A DNA stretch of 64,000 bases. Origin: JAKFWF01 sp963750535 (lineage in GTDB: Bacteria; Pseudomonadota; Alphaproteobacteria; Rhizobiales; Hyphomicrobiaceae). This document shows, one piece after another, positions 26,624 through 34,907 of this stretch (its first letter is position 1; the number at the start of each line of letters is the position of its first letter). The DNA lies in NCBI GenBank assembly GCA_963750535.1, contig CAVVRF010000002.1, positions 1-64,000 on the forward strand, given 5' to 3'. The notes beneath the pieces were generated by a model. The model was not told where the DNA came from, searched no databases, and saw only the letters and a program-made list of their open reading frames with translations. The translations under genes and the position numbers were made by a program.

Positions 26624-27964
26624 ATGCCAGAGACAATGCCGACTGCCGCCCTTGCCCGTCGCCCGTGGGTACCCGAGGCCTGCGAAAGCTACATCCAGGG
26701 CCTCGCGAGCGAGACCGCGCGCCGCTCGGCCGACGCGACGGAGGCCGCCCTCGATGCGCTGGTCGCCGAGAACCGCAAGATCCACGAGATCGACTGCGTC
26801 AATCTCAATCCCGCCACCAACGTGATGAACCCGAAGGCCGAAGCCATGCTGGGCGCCGGCCTCGGCTCGCGGCCGTCGCTCGGCTATCCCGGCGACAAGT
26901 ACGAGATGGGCCTGGAGGCGATCGAGAAGATCGAGGTCATCGCGGCCGAGCTCGTCGCCGAGGTATTCGGAGCCAAGTACGCCGAGGTGCGGGTCGGCTC
27001 CGGCGCGCTCGCCAACCTCTACGCATTCATGGCGACGGCAAAGCCCGGCGACCGCATCATCGCCCCGCCGGCGGCGATCGGCGGGCACGTGACGCATCAC
27101 CGCGCCGGCGCCGCCGGCCTCTACGGTCTCGAGATCCACGAGGCGCCGGTCGATGCCGCGAACTATACCGTCGATCTCGACCGCTTGCGGGCGCAGGCGC
27201 GGAAGCTGTCGCCGAAGCTGATCACCATCGGCGGCAGCCTCAATCTGGCGCCGCATCCGGTGGCCGCGATCCGCGCCATCGCCGACGAGGTCGGTGCCAA
27301 GGTGCTCTACGATGCCGCCCACATGTCCGGCATGATCGCCGGCCGCGCCTGGCAGCAGCCGCTCGCGGAAGGCGCGCACCTGATGACGATGAGCACCTAC
27401 AAGAGCCTCGGCGGTCCGCCTGGCGGCATCATCGTCAGCAATGACGTCGAGCTGACCAGGCGTCTCGACGCGATCGCGTTTCCCGGCCTCACCGCGAATT
27501 TCGACGTCGCCAAGACCGCCGCGCTGGCGATCACGATGCTCGATTGGAAGGTGCACGGCCGCGCTTATGGCGCCCAGATGGCGGAAACCGCGGCAGCGCT
27601 CGCCGCTGCGCTTGCCGAGCGGGGGCTGCCGGTGTTCAGGACGTCCGGCGGCGCGACGGCGTCGCACCAGCTCGCGCTCGAGGCGGCGCGCTTCGGCGGC
27701 GGCCAGGCTGCCTCGAAGCGGTTGCGCCGGGCCAACATCCTCGCCTGCGGCATCGGCCTGCCGACCACCGCGGTCGAGGGCGACATGAACGGCCTGCGGC
27801 TCGGCACGCCGGAGATCGTGCGATTCGGCATGGGACCGCGCGACATGCCCGAGCTCGCCGCCCTGATCGCGCGCGGCCTCGCCGGCAACGAAGCGCCGGA
27901 GGCGGTCGCCGAGGACACGATGCGCTTCCGCCGGCGCTTCAGCACGCTCCATTTCATGCGATGA
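26624..27964 (+). CDS. Serine hydroxymethyltransferase-like PLP enzyme
   Basis: 446 aa, fold type I PLP enzyme of the SHMT family: ENRKIHEIDCVNLNPATNVM, SRPSLGYPGDKYEMG, RVGSGALANLYAFMA, DAAHMSGMIAGR and the PLP lysine in TMSTYKSLGGPPGG. Classic SHMT has THKTLRGPRGG there, so His-Lys is replaced by Tyr-Lys and the Arg by Pro. It also lacks the long standard N-terminus. It probably uses another substrate, such as an alpha-methylated amino acid or an aldolase reaction, rather than serving as main GlyA. A strong terminator follows at 28007. Confidence 0.78.
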   Translation: MPETMPTAALARRPWVPEACESYIQGLASETARRSADATEAALDALVAENRKIHEIDCVNLNPATNVMNPKAEAMLGAGLGSRPSLGYPGDKYEMGLEAIEKIEVIAAELVAEVFGAKYAEVRVGSGALANLYAFMATAKPGDRIIAPPAAIGGHVTHHRAGAAGLYGLEIHEAPVDAANYTVDLDRLRAQARKLSPKLITIGGSLNLAPHPVAAIRAIADEVGAKVLYDAAHMSGMIAGRAWQQPLAEGAHLMTMSTYKSLGGPPGGIIVSNDVELTRRLDAIAFPGLTANFDVAKTAALAITMLDWKVHGRAYGAQMAETAAALAAALAERGLPVFRTSGGATASHQLALEAARFGGGQAASKRLRRANILACGIGLPTTAVEGDMNGLRLGTPEIVRFGMGPRDMPELAALIARGLAGNEAPEAVAEDTMRFRRRFSTLHFMR

Positions 27965-28006
27965 GCGGCCCGGCGCATCTGCTGATGACAACTCTTCGCC
28001 TGACGG

Positions 28007-28040
28007 AATAGCTTGATCCATCGATCAAGCTATTTTTTTT
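28007..28040 (+). terminator. Intrinsic terminator after the SHMT-like gene
   Basis: AATAGCTTGATC (28007-28018), loop CATC, and GATCAAGCTATT (28023-28034) form a perfect 12-bp stem, followed by a run of T to 28040. This is the clearest Rho-independent terminator in the window, 43 bp past the upstream stop codon. Confidence 0.92.
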
Positions 28041-28053
28041 GGGGGAGGATTTC

Positions 28054-29205
28054 ATGCGCATAAGCAATATTCGGCTCGACGCATCCGGATCAGGATCAGG
28101 ATCGCGGCTGGTTGCCGATCTTTTCTGGGAAGCTTCGCCTCGCCAGGTCTTCGAGCTGTCGATCGAGACCGAGAATGCATCACCGATGTCCGAGGACCAG
28201 GCCGGCAACGCGTTGCTGACCGCCGCGTTCCCGATCGCGTTCCATGACCGCGAGCAGCGCCTCGCCATCGACGCTCCGGTCTGCCCGATGCTGGCCGACA
28301 ATTTTCTGACCGTGCTCGGCTGGTGGAACAAGTGGAACCCGCAGCCGCCACTCGAGATGGCGATCGAAACCCGGCCGGCCCACGTCCCCGATGCCCCGCG
28401 CCGGGCGGCAACGGCATTCCTGTCGGGTGGCGTCGACTCGTTCCACATGCTGCACTGCAATCGCAAGCTCCACGCCCGCGGCACCCCGGCATCGATCGAG
28501 CACGCGATCGTCGTGCACGGCTTCGATTTCGGAAGGCGGAAAGGCAACGCGGAGGAAGCGCTGTTCGCGGTCGTCAAGGGACGCGTCGAGGAGATCGCCG
28601 GCGCACAGGGCATCGAGGTCTCGACCTGCCGCACCAATCTGCGCCACTTGAAACATACGCCCGGCTACTGGTTCGACCGCTATTTCGCCGCCGCCGCGAT
28701 TGCCATGGGCCATGCCATCGTGCCCGGTCCCGGCTACCTGATGCTGGCTGGCACCCATGACATCGAGAACCTCTCGCCGATCGGCTCCAATCCCGCCGTC
28801 GACGTTCAGTACTCGAGCCAGCGCGTACAGGTGGTGCACGAGGGCGTGCGGTTCTCGCGCCTGCAGAAGATCCGCGAGTTGCTGGAATGGCCACTCGCGA
28901 TCGACAGCCTGCGCGTCTGCGCCCGCGGCGGCAGATCCGAATACAACTGCGGCACGTGCGAGAAGTGCCTGCGCACCCGCCTCGAGCTGCTGGCCGTCGG
29001 CTGCCTGCGGTCGAAAGCATTCGGCGACACCTTGTTCGACCCGGCCCTGCTCGACGACATCGACATCTGCAACGACTACCAGGCGGCCTGCTATCGCGAT
29101 GCCGCCCGCGTCCTCGCCGATGGCCCCCACCGGGCACTGGCCGGCGCCATCAATGCCCGTATCGAAGCCTTTCTCAGGAGTGCGATCGACCTGCCGGGGT
29201 CGTAG
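28054..29205 (+). CDS. PP-loop ATPase-like protein with C-terminal CxxC zinc motif
   Basis: 383 aa. A PP-loop AFLSGGVDSFHML (near residue 128) places it in the adenine nucleotide alpha-hydrolase group, with QueC, asparagine synthase and thiouridylases. Near the end, YNCGTCEKCLRTRLELLAVG supplies Cys pairs like the zinc site of QueC. The N-terminal 120 residues are a beta-rich domain of unknown kind. The protein should activate a carboxylate or amide with ATP; the substrate is unknown. The start is ATG 28054 with GGGAGGA at 28043-28049. The 3' end overlaps the convergent uracil-DNA glycosylase by 32 bp. The immediate upstream terminator makes it an independent unit. Confidence 0.7.
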   Translation: MRISNIRLDASGSGSGSRLVADLFWEASPRQVFELSIETENASPMSEDQAGNALLTAAFPIAFHDREQRLAIDAPVCPMLADNFLTVLGWWNKWNPQPPLEMAIETRPAHVPDAPRRAATAFLSGGVDSFHMLHCNRKLHARGTPASIEHAIVVHGFDFGRRKGNAEEALFAVVKGRVEEIAGAQGIEVSTCRTNLRHLKHTPGYWFDRYFAAAAIAMGHAIVPGPGYLMLAGTHDIENLSPIGSNPAVDVQYSSQRVQVVHEGVRFSRLQKIRELLEWPLAIDSLRVCARGGRSEYNCGTCEKCLRTRLELLAVGCLRSKAFGDTLFDPALLDDIDICNDYQAACYRDAARVLADGPHRALAGAINARIEAFLRSAIDLPGS

Positions 29206-29839
29206 CACCCCGCTTCGCCTTGACGAGGGCGCGCAGCTGCGGCAACAGCTCCGCCTCGAACCAGGGATTGGCGGCAAGCCAACTGTTGTTGCGCCACGAG
29301 GGATGCGGCAGCGGCACCATGATCGGCGGACGCGGATCGGCGATCAGGCGCCGCCAGTCCTGCACCGTGGCCGACAGGCTCTGCCGCCACGGCACGCCGA
29401 ACCGCTCGCCCAGGTGCCATCGCTGCGCATGGTGTCCGACGAGCAGCATCAGCTGAAGGTTGGGCAGGCTGTCGACCAGCCTCGCCCGCCACAGCGCCGC
29501 GCATTCGCGTCGCGGTGGCAGGTCGCCGCCGTTCGCGTCGAGGCCCGGGAAGCAGAACCCCATCGGCAGGAATGAGATCGTTCGCTGATCATAGAATTGC
29601 TCGCGGGTGACGCCCATCCACTGCCGCAGCCGATCGCCCGAGGGATCATCGAACGGCAGGCCCGAGGCATGGACCCGGGTCCCCGGTGCCTGGCCGCACA
29701 CCGCTATCGGCGCCGCCGCTGATACCCGCACGACCGGCCGCGGCTCGTGCGGTAACGGCCGGCCGAGCGGCTGCTCGACACACGCACGGCAGCCGCGGAT
29801 CTCGACCAGCAGCCGGTCGAGCTCGGTCTGGCCTGCCAC
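29174..29839 (-). CDS. Uracil-DNA glycosylase family protein
   Basis: 221 aa. A leading CxxC in EIRGCRACVEQPLGRPLPHE, motif 1 GQAPGTRVHASGLPFDDPSG with DRLRQWMG, and motif 2 LPHPSWRNN (His-Pro-Ser...Asn) place it in the UDG superfamily, in a rhizobial branch related to UDG families 4/5 though with only one Cys pair clear. Base removal activity is inferred. I use the GTG at 29839, 14 bases past the upstream gene stop; the longer open frame to 30094 is the wrong frame of that gene. Probably an operon with the hydrolase and GST genes. Confidence 0.82.
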   Translation of the reverse strand: MAGQTELDRLLVEIRGCRACVEQPLGRPLPHEPRPVVRVSAAAPIAVCGQAPGTRVHASGLPFDDPSGDRLRQWMGVTREQFYDQRTISFLPMGFCFPGLDANGGDLPPRRECAALWRARLVDSLPNLQLMLLVGHHAQRWHLGERFGVPWRQSLSATVQDWRRLIADPRPPIMVPLPHPSWRNNSWLAANPWFEAELLPQLRALVKAKRGATTPAGRSHS

Positions 29840-29853
29840 TTTGCGCCTGCCTG

Positions 29854-30597
29854 TCAAACCTCGATCCGCAATCCATCCTCGGCGACAATGATACGATCGC
29901 TCGCCAACTGCGGCGCGAACGCCAGCATGTCGGCGTTCATATGCGTCACCATCAGCCGCTTGGCGGTAAGGCGCGCGAGATTGCGCTCGAGCGTGCGCCA
30001 ATCGAGGTGGAACTTGATTTGCCGGTCGAGCGCGCAGCACTCGGTTATGAACAGATCGGCGCCGGCAGCCGCGGACACCAGCGCCTCCACCCACTCGGTA
30101 TCGCCCGAGAACGACAGCGTTCGCCCGCCTGCCTCGATCCGCAGCGCGTGCGACGGCGCACCGGACGGATGACTGACCTCGAATGCGGTGACAGACAGCT
30201 CGTCATCGCGGTAGGGCCTGTCCGCCGTGATCTCCACGAACGACAGCTCGAATGCGCGGTTATACCGGGTCATACCCGGAAACAAGGCTTCGGCGGCAGC
30301 CTCGTAGCGCTCGGCCAGCGTCGGCGGACCGACGACGCGCAATGGCGCCTTGCGCTTCGTCAGGTACTGCGCCGACAGCATGATCCAGACCAGGCCGGCA
30401 AAATGGTCGCCGTGCAAATGCGAGATCAGGATCGTATCGATGCCGTTGGCGTCGTAGTTGATCCGATTGAGGCCGATCTGGGCGGTGGCGCCGCAATCGA
30501 GCAGGACCCTGCGGCTGCCGGTCTCGATCAGATAGGTCGTCTGCAGGCGCCCGCCCGTGCCAAACGCATCACCGCACCCGACGATCGTAAGTTGCAT
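29854..30597 (-). CDS. Metallo-beta-lactamase-fold hydrolase, RNase Z-like
   Basis: 247 aa. Zinc motif SHLHGDHFAGL (HxHxDH), SGDTEW and THMNAD supply the binuclear ligands. The beginning MQLTIVGCGDAFGTGGRLQT is like RNase Z and related phosphodiesterases. It lacks the long exosite arm of tRNase Z, so it is more likely a phosphodiesterase or lactonase-type enzyme of the ElaC-like group than the housekeeping tRNase. GGGGA seven bases before the ATG; 11 bases past the GST stop. Confidence 0.85.
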   Translation of the reverse strand: MQLTIVGCGDAFGTGGRLQTTYLIETGSRRVLLDCGATAQIGLNRINYDANGIDTILISHLHGDHFAGLVWIMLSAQYLTKRKAPLRVVGPPTLAERYEAAAEALFPGMTRYNRAFELSFVEITADRPYRDDELSVTAFEVSHPSGAPSHALRIEAGGRTLSFSGDTEWVEALVSAAAGADLFITECCALDRQIKFHLDWRTLERNLARLTAKRLMVTHMNADMLAFAPQLASDRIIVAEDGLRIEV

Positions 30598-30608
30598 CGG
30601 CAAATCCC

Positions 30609-31220
30609 CTAGGCCTTCGCGCTCGGACGCGCTGCGACCGCGGCGTGCCAGCGCACCACGTTGATCATGTCGGCCGGCACGGCACACTTGATCAGCTTCA
30701 TGAAATCGATGGCGACCATGGCCGTGATATCCGCGATGCTGTAGCGATCGCCGGCGACAAACTCGTCGGCTGCGAGCTGCCGGTCCATCATTCCGAGCAT
30801 CTCGGCGACGCGACCTCGATTGGCTTCGCCCCAGTCCTTGAACTGCGGCTTTTCGAGCTCCGCCATCGCCGGATGGGTATGCCGAAACGCCTGCGCGACC
30901 CGGCCCAGCAGCCCGAGCTCCATGCGCCGGTTCATCATTTCGACGATCGCCTTGCCGCGCGCGCCGACACCAAACAGCGGCGGCTCGGGGTTGGTCTCCT
31001 CGAAATAGCGGCAGATCGCGACGCTCTCCGATATTGCCGTGCCATCGTCCAGCACCAGTACCGGCACCTGCCGCATCGGGTTCTTGTCCTCGAACCCGGG
31101 CAGCCGATGCTCGAGCTTCATGATGTCGACCTGCTCGAAAGGCACGGCGATGCCCTTCTCGGCCAGGAAAATCCGGACGCGGCGAGGATTGGGTGCCCTG
31201 CTCTGCTCGAGGATCTTCAT
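30609..31220 (-). CDS. Glutathione S-transferase family protein
   Basis: 203 aa. Thioredoxin-like domain MKILEQSRAPNPRRVRIFLA with PMRQVPVLVLDDGTAISESV (the glutathione-binding ES) and a helical C-domain with DEFVAGDRYSIADITAMVAI. GGGAG nine bases before the ATG. First gene of a leftward three-gene set. It is unlike the GST at 3829 beyond the fold. Confidence 0.88.
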   Translation of the reverse strand: MKILEQSRAPNPRRVRIFLAEKGIAVPFEQVDIMKLEHRLPGFEDKNPMRQVPVLVLDDGTAISESVAICRYFEETNPEPPLFGVGARGKAIVEMMNRRMELGLLGRVAQAFRHTHPAMAELEKPQFKDWGEANRGRVAEMLGMMDRQLAADEFVAGDRYSIADITAMVAIDFMKLIKCAVPADMINVVRWHAAVAARPSAKA

Positions 31221-31430
31221 CGATTTCACTCCCTGCACCGGATTGTCGGAAGAGCCGTAGCGAAGCCGGAGCCGGCCTGCAACCGGCAATACCCACCCTG
31301 ACGCATTGGCATTCGGCGGCACGAACGTAAACCGGGCGTTAGTCATTTCCGACAACAGTCGAGCCAGAGGACTTCTCGCAGCGCTTCCGGGCCCATTGGC
31401 GGGGTTGCCGGATGCCACAGGGCAGAGTTG

Positions 31431-33050
31431 ATGGCGGCGGCAGGCACATCCGATGCTGCTTCGACGCGCAACGCGGCAAGCGTGCGCGATACTCACGTGC
31501 GCCGCGTCGAGGCGCAGCGGCTCAACGAGACGCGCCAGCGCCTTGCCCAGGGCACCACGCTCAAGCCCGAGTTCGAATACGAGCTGATGATGATGTTCGT
31601 GCGCAACGAGCTGTCGGCTCAGGCGCACATGTGGCTGCTGGCGATAATCTTCTCGCTGGCATCGACCTTCTGGGCGCCGCCGCTGCACGCCGCCGTCTGG
31701 CTGATCTGCCTGATCGCGGCAAAGGTTCTTCTGCTGCTGTTCTGCCGCCAGCTCAATGCCTTGCCCGCCGCCGAGGTCGATGTCACCACCTGGCGCCGGC
31801 ACCTCGTGATCGCGGAGGCGATCAACGGTTGCGCCTGGGCCGGCTTCGCCATGGTCGGAATTCATCTGAACGGGCCCGGCTCAGGCTATTTCGAGTTCAC
31901 CTCCCACGTCTTCATCTTCGCCTCGCTGATCGTCGTCCTGGCGATCCGCATGACGTTCGCCTCGACCATGATGCCGATCCTCTATTTCGGCACCATCCCG
32001 ATGACGGTCGCGGTGGTGATCCGCCTGTCGCTGCTGCAGGATCTCTTCTATCTGGCGCTGGCGGCGATGGCGGTCGGCGTCCAGATCTACTTCGTATTCC
32101 TCGCCAAGGGCCTCCACTCGACCGCGCTGGCGATGCTGGCGTTCCGCTCGCAGAAGGACGCGCTGATCGCCGAGCTCGAGGAATCGAAATCGATCTCCGA
32201 CGAGGCGCGGCGGCGCGCGGAGGCGGCCAATATCGCCAAGTCCCGCTTTCTCGCGACCATGAGCCACGAGTTGCGCACCCCCCTCAACGCCATCCTGGGC
32301 TTCTCCGAGGTGATGAAGGCGGAGATCATGGGGCCGATGCAGAACAAGGTCTACAAGGACTATGCCGGCAGCATCCATGAGAGCGGCCGCCACCTGCTGC
32401 ATCTGATCAACGAGATCCTGGATCTGTCGCGCATCGAGGCGGGAAAATACGAGCTTGTCGAAGAGCCGCTGCGCCTGACCGACGTGATCGAGGACTGCCA
32501 CCGGCTGCTGAAGCTGCGCGCCGAAGGCAGGGGCCTGCGCATCGTCGAGGATCTCGACGAGCGGCTGCCACAGCTTTGGGCCGACGAAAGGGCTGTGCGG
32601 CAGATCTGTCTCAACCTGATGTCGAATGCGATCAAGTTCACGCCTCGCGGCGGCGAGATTACGCTCTCGATTCGCGCCGGCGCCGACGGTGGACAGGTCC
32701 TGAGCGTGCGCGACAATGGTCCTGGCATCCCGCGGGAGGAAATCCCCAAGGTGATGCAGGCGTTCGGCCAGGGTTCCCTCGCCCACCAGTCGGCGGAGGG
32801 CGGCACCGGGCTCGGCCTGCCGATCGTCAAGAACCTGATCGAGCTGCACGGCGGCACCTTCGAGCTGCAGTCGGAGATGCGCAAGGGCACCGAGGCGATC
32901 GTGACATTCCCCAAGCAACGCGTGTTGCAGCCGCTGCCGCCGTTACAGCCGCTGGGCCAGGAGCGTCATCGTGCGAGCGCGGAGCCTGCCGCCCGTGCCC
33001 CTCGCCCGCCCCGGATCAGGGTGGCGCCACTGGCCCAAGCCCAGCGCTGA
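31431..33050 (+). CDS. Membrane sensor histidine kinase (PleC/DivJ-like core)
   Basis: 539 aa. Cytoplasmic N-terminus of about 65 residues, six or so membrane helices (residues about 68-235) with no large periplasmic domain, a short coiled coil, then HisKA with SHELRTPLNAILGFSEVMKA (phospho-His near residue 280) and HATPase_c with N box CLNLMSNAIKFT, DNGPGIPRE and GTGLGLPIVKN. The kinase core, including MGPMQNKVYKDYAGSIHESG, is of the alphaproteobacterial PleC/DivJ/PdhS group. A proline/alanine-rich tail follows. No response regulator is adjacent, so the partner is unknown. Confidence 0.88.
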   Translation: MAAAGTSDAASTRNAASVRDTHVRRVEAQRLNETRQRLAQGTTLKPEFEYELMMMFVRNELSAQAHMWLLAIIFSLASTFWAPPLHAAVWLICLIAAKVLLLLFCRQLNALPAAEVDVTTWRRHLVIAEAINGCAWAGFAMVGIHLNGPGSGYFEFTSHVFIFASLIVVLAIRMTFASTMMPILYFGTIPMTVAVVIRLSLLQDLFYLALAAMAVGVQIYFVFLAKGLHSTALAMLAFRSQKDALIAELEESKSISDEARRRAEAANIAKSRFLATMSHELRTPLNAILGFSEVMKAEIMGPMQNKVYKDYAGSIHESGRHLLHLINEILDLSRIEAGKYELVEEPLRLTDVIEDCHRLLKLRAEGRGLRIVEDLDERLPQLWADERAVRQICLNLMSNAIKFTPRGGEITLSIRAGADGGQVLSVRDNGPGIPREEIPKVMQAFGQGSLAHQSAEGGTGLGLPIVKNLIELHGGTFELQSEMRKGTEAIVTFPKQRVLQPLPPLQPLGQERHRASAEPAARAPRPPRIRVAPLAQAQR

Positions 33051-33138
33051 GCCGATTTTGCCGTGGCGGCAATTGCAGTGGCTCGGGCGAGAGCATACAT
33101 GACATTCGGCCGAGGGATCTGCGCCACTGGAGCTCGCG

Positions 33139-33324
33139 ATGGAAACGCCGTGCGTCAGGATCTGTGCGATCGACGCCGCATCGGGATTATGCACCGGCTG
33201 CGGACGGACGCTGGCCGAGATTGCCAATTGGTCGCGGCTGAGCCCCGGCGAGCGGCGGCGGATCATGGCTGAGCTCGATGACCGCCGGCGTGCCGGCTCA
33301 CCCTTGCGGAGCGCACAACCATGA
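33139..33324 (+). CDS. DUF1289 family small Cys-rich protein
   Basis: 61 aa with METPCVRICAIDAASGLCTG and CGRTLAEIANWSRLSPGERR: the CxxxC...CxxC pattern and NWSRLSPGER of DUF1289, a probable zinc- or iron-sulfur-binding domain of unknown function. Its stop overlaps the start of the aspartic protease (ATGA), a coupling that is common in rhizobial genomes. Confidence 0.9.
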   Translation: METPCVRICAIDAASGLCTGCGRTLAEIANWSRLSPGERRRIMAELDDRRRAGSPLRSAQP

Positions 33325-34028
33325 AGCTGTGGCTGTTCGTCGGTGTTCTGGTCGTTGCCTTGCTGGCGGCGATCAGCGCGGGCGAGGACGGCACCGTCGC
33401 CGGCCTCGACACCAGCCGCTTCTTGGCGGCGGTGACCGCCGCCACGCTGCTCGCCTTCATCGGCATCGGGGCGTTACGCGGCTATGGTGGCCAGCTCGGC
33501 AAGGCCGCGCGCGATCTGCTGGTGTGGGTGGCGCTCGCGCTGGCGCTGGTGCTGGGCTACAGCTTCCGAGAGGATTTCCACGCCATCGGCCAGCGCATAA
33601 CCGGCGAGCTGATGCCGCCGGGCGAGAGCGTGTCGGTGGCCGCGAGCATGCCCGGCGAGCGCGCGGTGCGGATCCGCAAACGTGCCGACGGCCACTTCGT
33701 CGCCCGCGGCGACGTCGATGGCGCCAATGTCGTGATGATGGTCGACACCGGCGCGTCGACCGTCGTGCTCAAGCCCACCGACGCGCGAGCCGCCGGCATA
33801 AACGTCGACTCGCTGAGCTATACGGTGCCGGTGCGCACCGCCAACGGCACCGCCTACGCCGCCGCCGTCCGCATCAAGAAGATGACCGTCGGCGGCATCA
33901 CCGTCGAGGGGATCGAGGCGCTGGTGGCGAAGCCCGGTGCGCTCAACGAGAGCCTCCTCGGTATGAGTTTCTTAAGGCGTCTGCGATCATATGAGTTTTC
34001 GGGCGATTTCTTGACGCTGCGCGGCTGA
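33321..34028 (+). CDS. TIGR02281 family retropepsin-like aspartic protease
   Basis: 235 aa. Three N-terminal membrane segments (to about residue 85), then a single retropepsin-type lobe with the active motif VMMVDTGASTVVL and the closing LLGMSFLRRL. Such single-lobe proteases act as dimers; here they would face the periplasm. TIGR02281 members of alphaproteobacteria have no known substrate. It overlaps DUF1289 by four bases and is followed 50 bp later by a second family member. Confidence 0.88.
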   Translation: MKLWLFVGVLVVALLAAISAGEDGTVAGLDTSRFLAAVTAATLLAFIGIGALRGYGGQLGKAARDLLVWVALALALVLGYSFREDFHAIGQRITGELMPPGESVSVAASMPGERAVRIRKRADGHFVARGDVDGANVVMMVDTGASTVVLKPTDARAAGINVDSLSYTVPVRTANGTAYAAAVRIKKMTVGGITVEGIEALVAKPGALNESLLGMSFLRRLRSYEFSGDFLTLRG

Positions 34029-34078
34029 CCCAGGGCGTGCCGACGCAGCGGCGCGTTGCGTCAACGGGTAGCTGCGTC

Positions 34079-34780
34079 ATGGCAATGTCTTCAGGCTTGC
34101 GAAACGCATTGAGCGAAGGCGCGACATGGTTCGGCGCCGGCCTGATCCTCATCGGCGGCGTGGTGTACAATGAAGAGATCCGTCTTCAGGTCGCGCCACT
34201 GCTCGGTATCGAGATCCTCGCCGTCGACGCGGAGCGGCAGCCGGAGCAGCGTCCGCGCGAGCCGTTGAGCCAGGCCGAGATCCGGGCCAGGGCCGCCGAG
34301 GTGCGAGCCGCCGAGGCAGAGGCCCGGGCCCGGCAGGCCGAGGCACGCGCCGGCCAGCAGGCGGGCGCTGGTCGACGCGGGCAGGAAAGCCGCGGGCGAC
34401 AGGGCTACGGCGGCATCGTCGAGCTGAAAGCCAGCCGCAATGGGCATTACTACGCGGAGGCGGAGCTCAACGGCCGTCCGATCGGCGTCATGGTCGATAC
34501 CGGCGCCACCGCCGTCGCCTTGACCTTCGAGGATGCCCAGCGCGCCGGCATCGGTGTCTCCGACGGCGATTTCACCGGCCGCACCCGCACCGCGAACGGC
34601 GAAGGCCGTTACGCGCCGATCACGATCAGCTCGATCACGATCGGCAGCATCACCGTATCGAACGTGCCCGGAGTCGTGCTGCAACGAGGCAAGCTCGACG
34701 TCACGCTGCTCGGCATGTCGTTCCTGAGCAAGCTCAGCCGCGCCGAGTTGAGCAACGGCACGCTCGTGCTGGAAAATTAG
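34079..34780 (+). CDS. TIGR02281 family retropepsin-like aspartic protease, second copy
   Basis: 233 aa from the ATG at 34079; a GTG at 34037 is possible. One N-terminal membrane anchor (ATWFGAGLILIGGVVYN), then an Ala/Arg/Glu-rich helical stretch of about 60 residues (AEVRAAEAEARARQAEARAG), then the retropepsin lobe with GVMVDTGATAVALT and LLGMSFLSKL. The linker and single anchor differ from the upstream paralogue's three helices, so the pair arose by old duplication and probably works at different distances from the membrane. Confidence 0.85.
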   Translation: MAMSSGLRNALSEGATWFGAGLILIGGVVYNEEIRLQVAPLLGIEILAVDAERQPEQRPREPLSQAEIRARAAEVRAAEAEARARQAEARAGQQAGAGRRGQESRGRQGYGGIVELKASRNGHYYAEAELNGRPIGVMVDTGATAVALTFEDAQRAGIGVSDGDFTGRTRTANGEGRYAPITISSITIGSITVSNVPGVVLQRGKLDVTLLGMSFLSKLSRAELSNGTLVLEN

Positions 34781-34907
34781 GCAGCCATCCCCCATATCCA
34801 GTTTGATTCAGCGTTCGGCGGCCTTCGCCGAGGACTTGGCGCTGCCTTGCCGATCCGCTACACGTCCCTCAAACCTCGCTTAAGGTTAATCTAGAGGACA
34901 TGAGCAC

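Noticed and set aside
28086..28104. Short GGATCA triplication at the start of the PP-loop gene
   Set aside because: Encodes a Ser-Gly linker inside the gene; too short to be a meaningful repeat.
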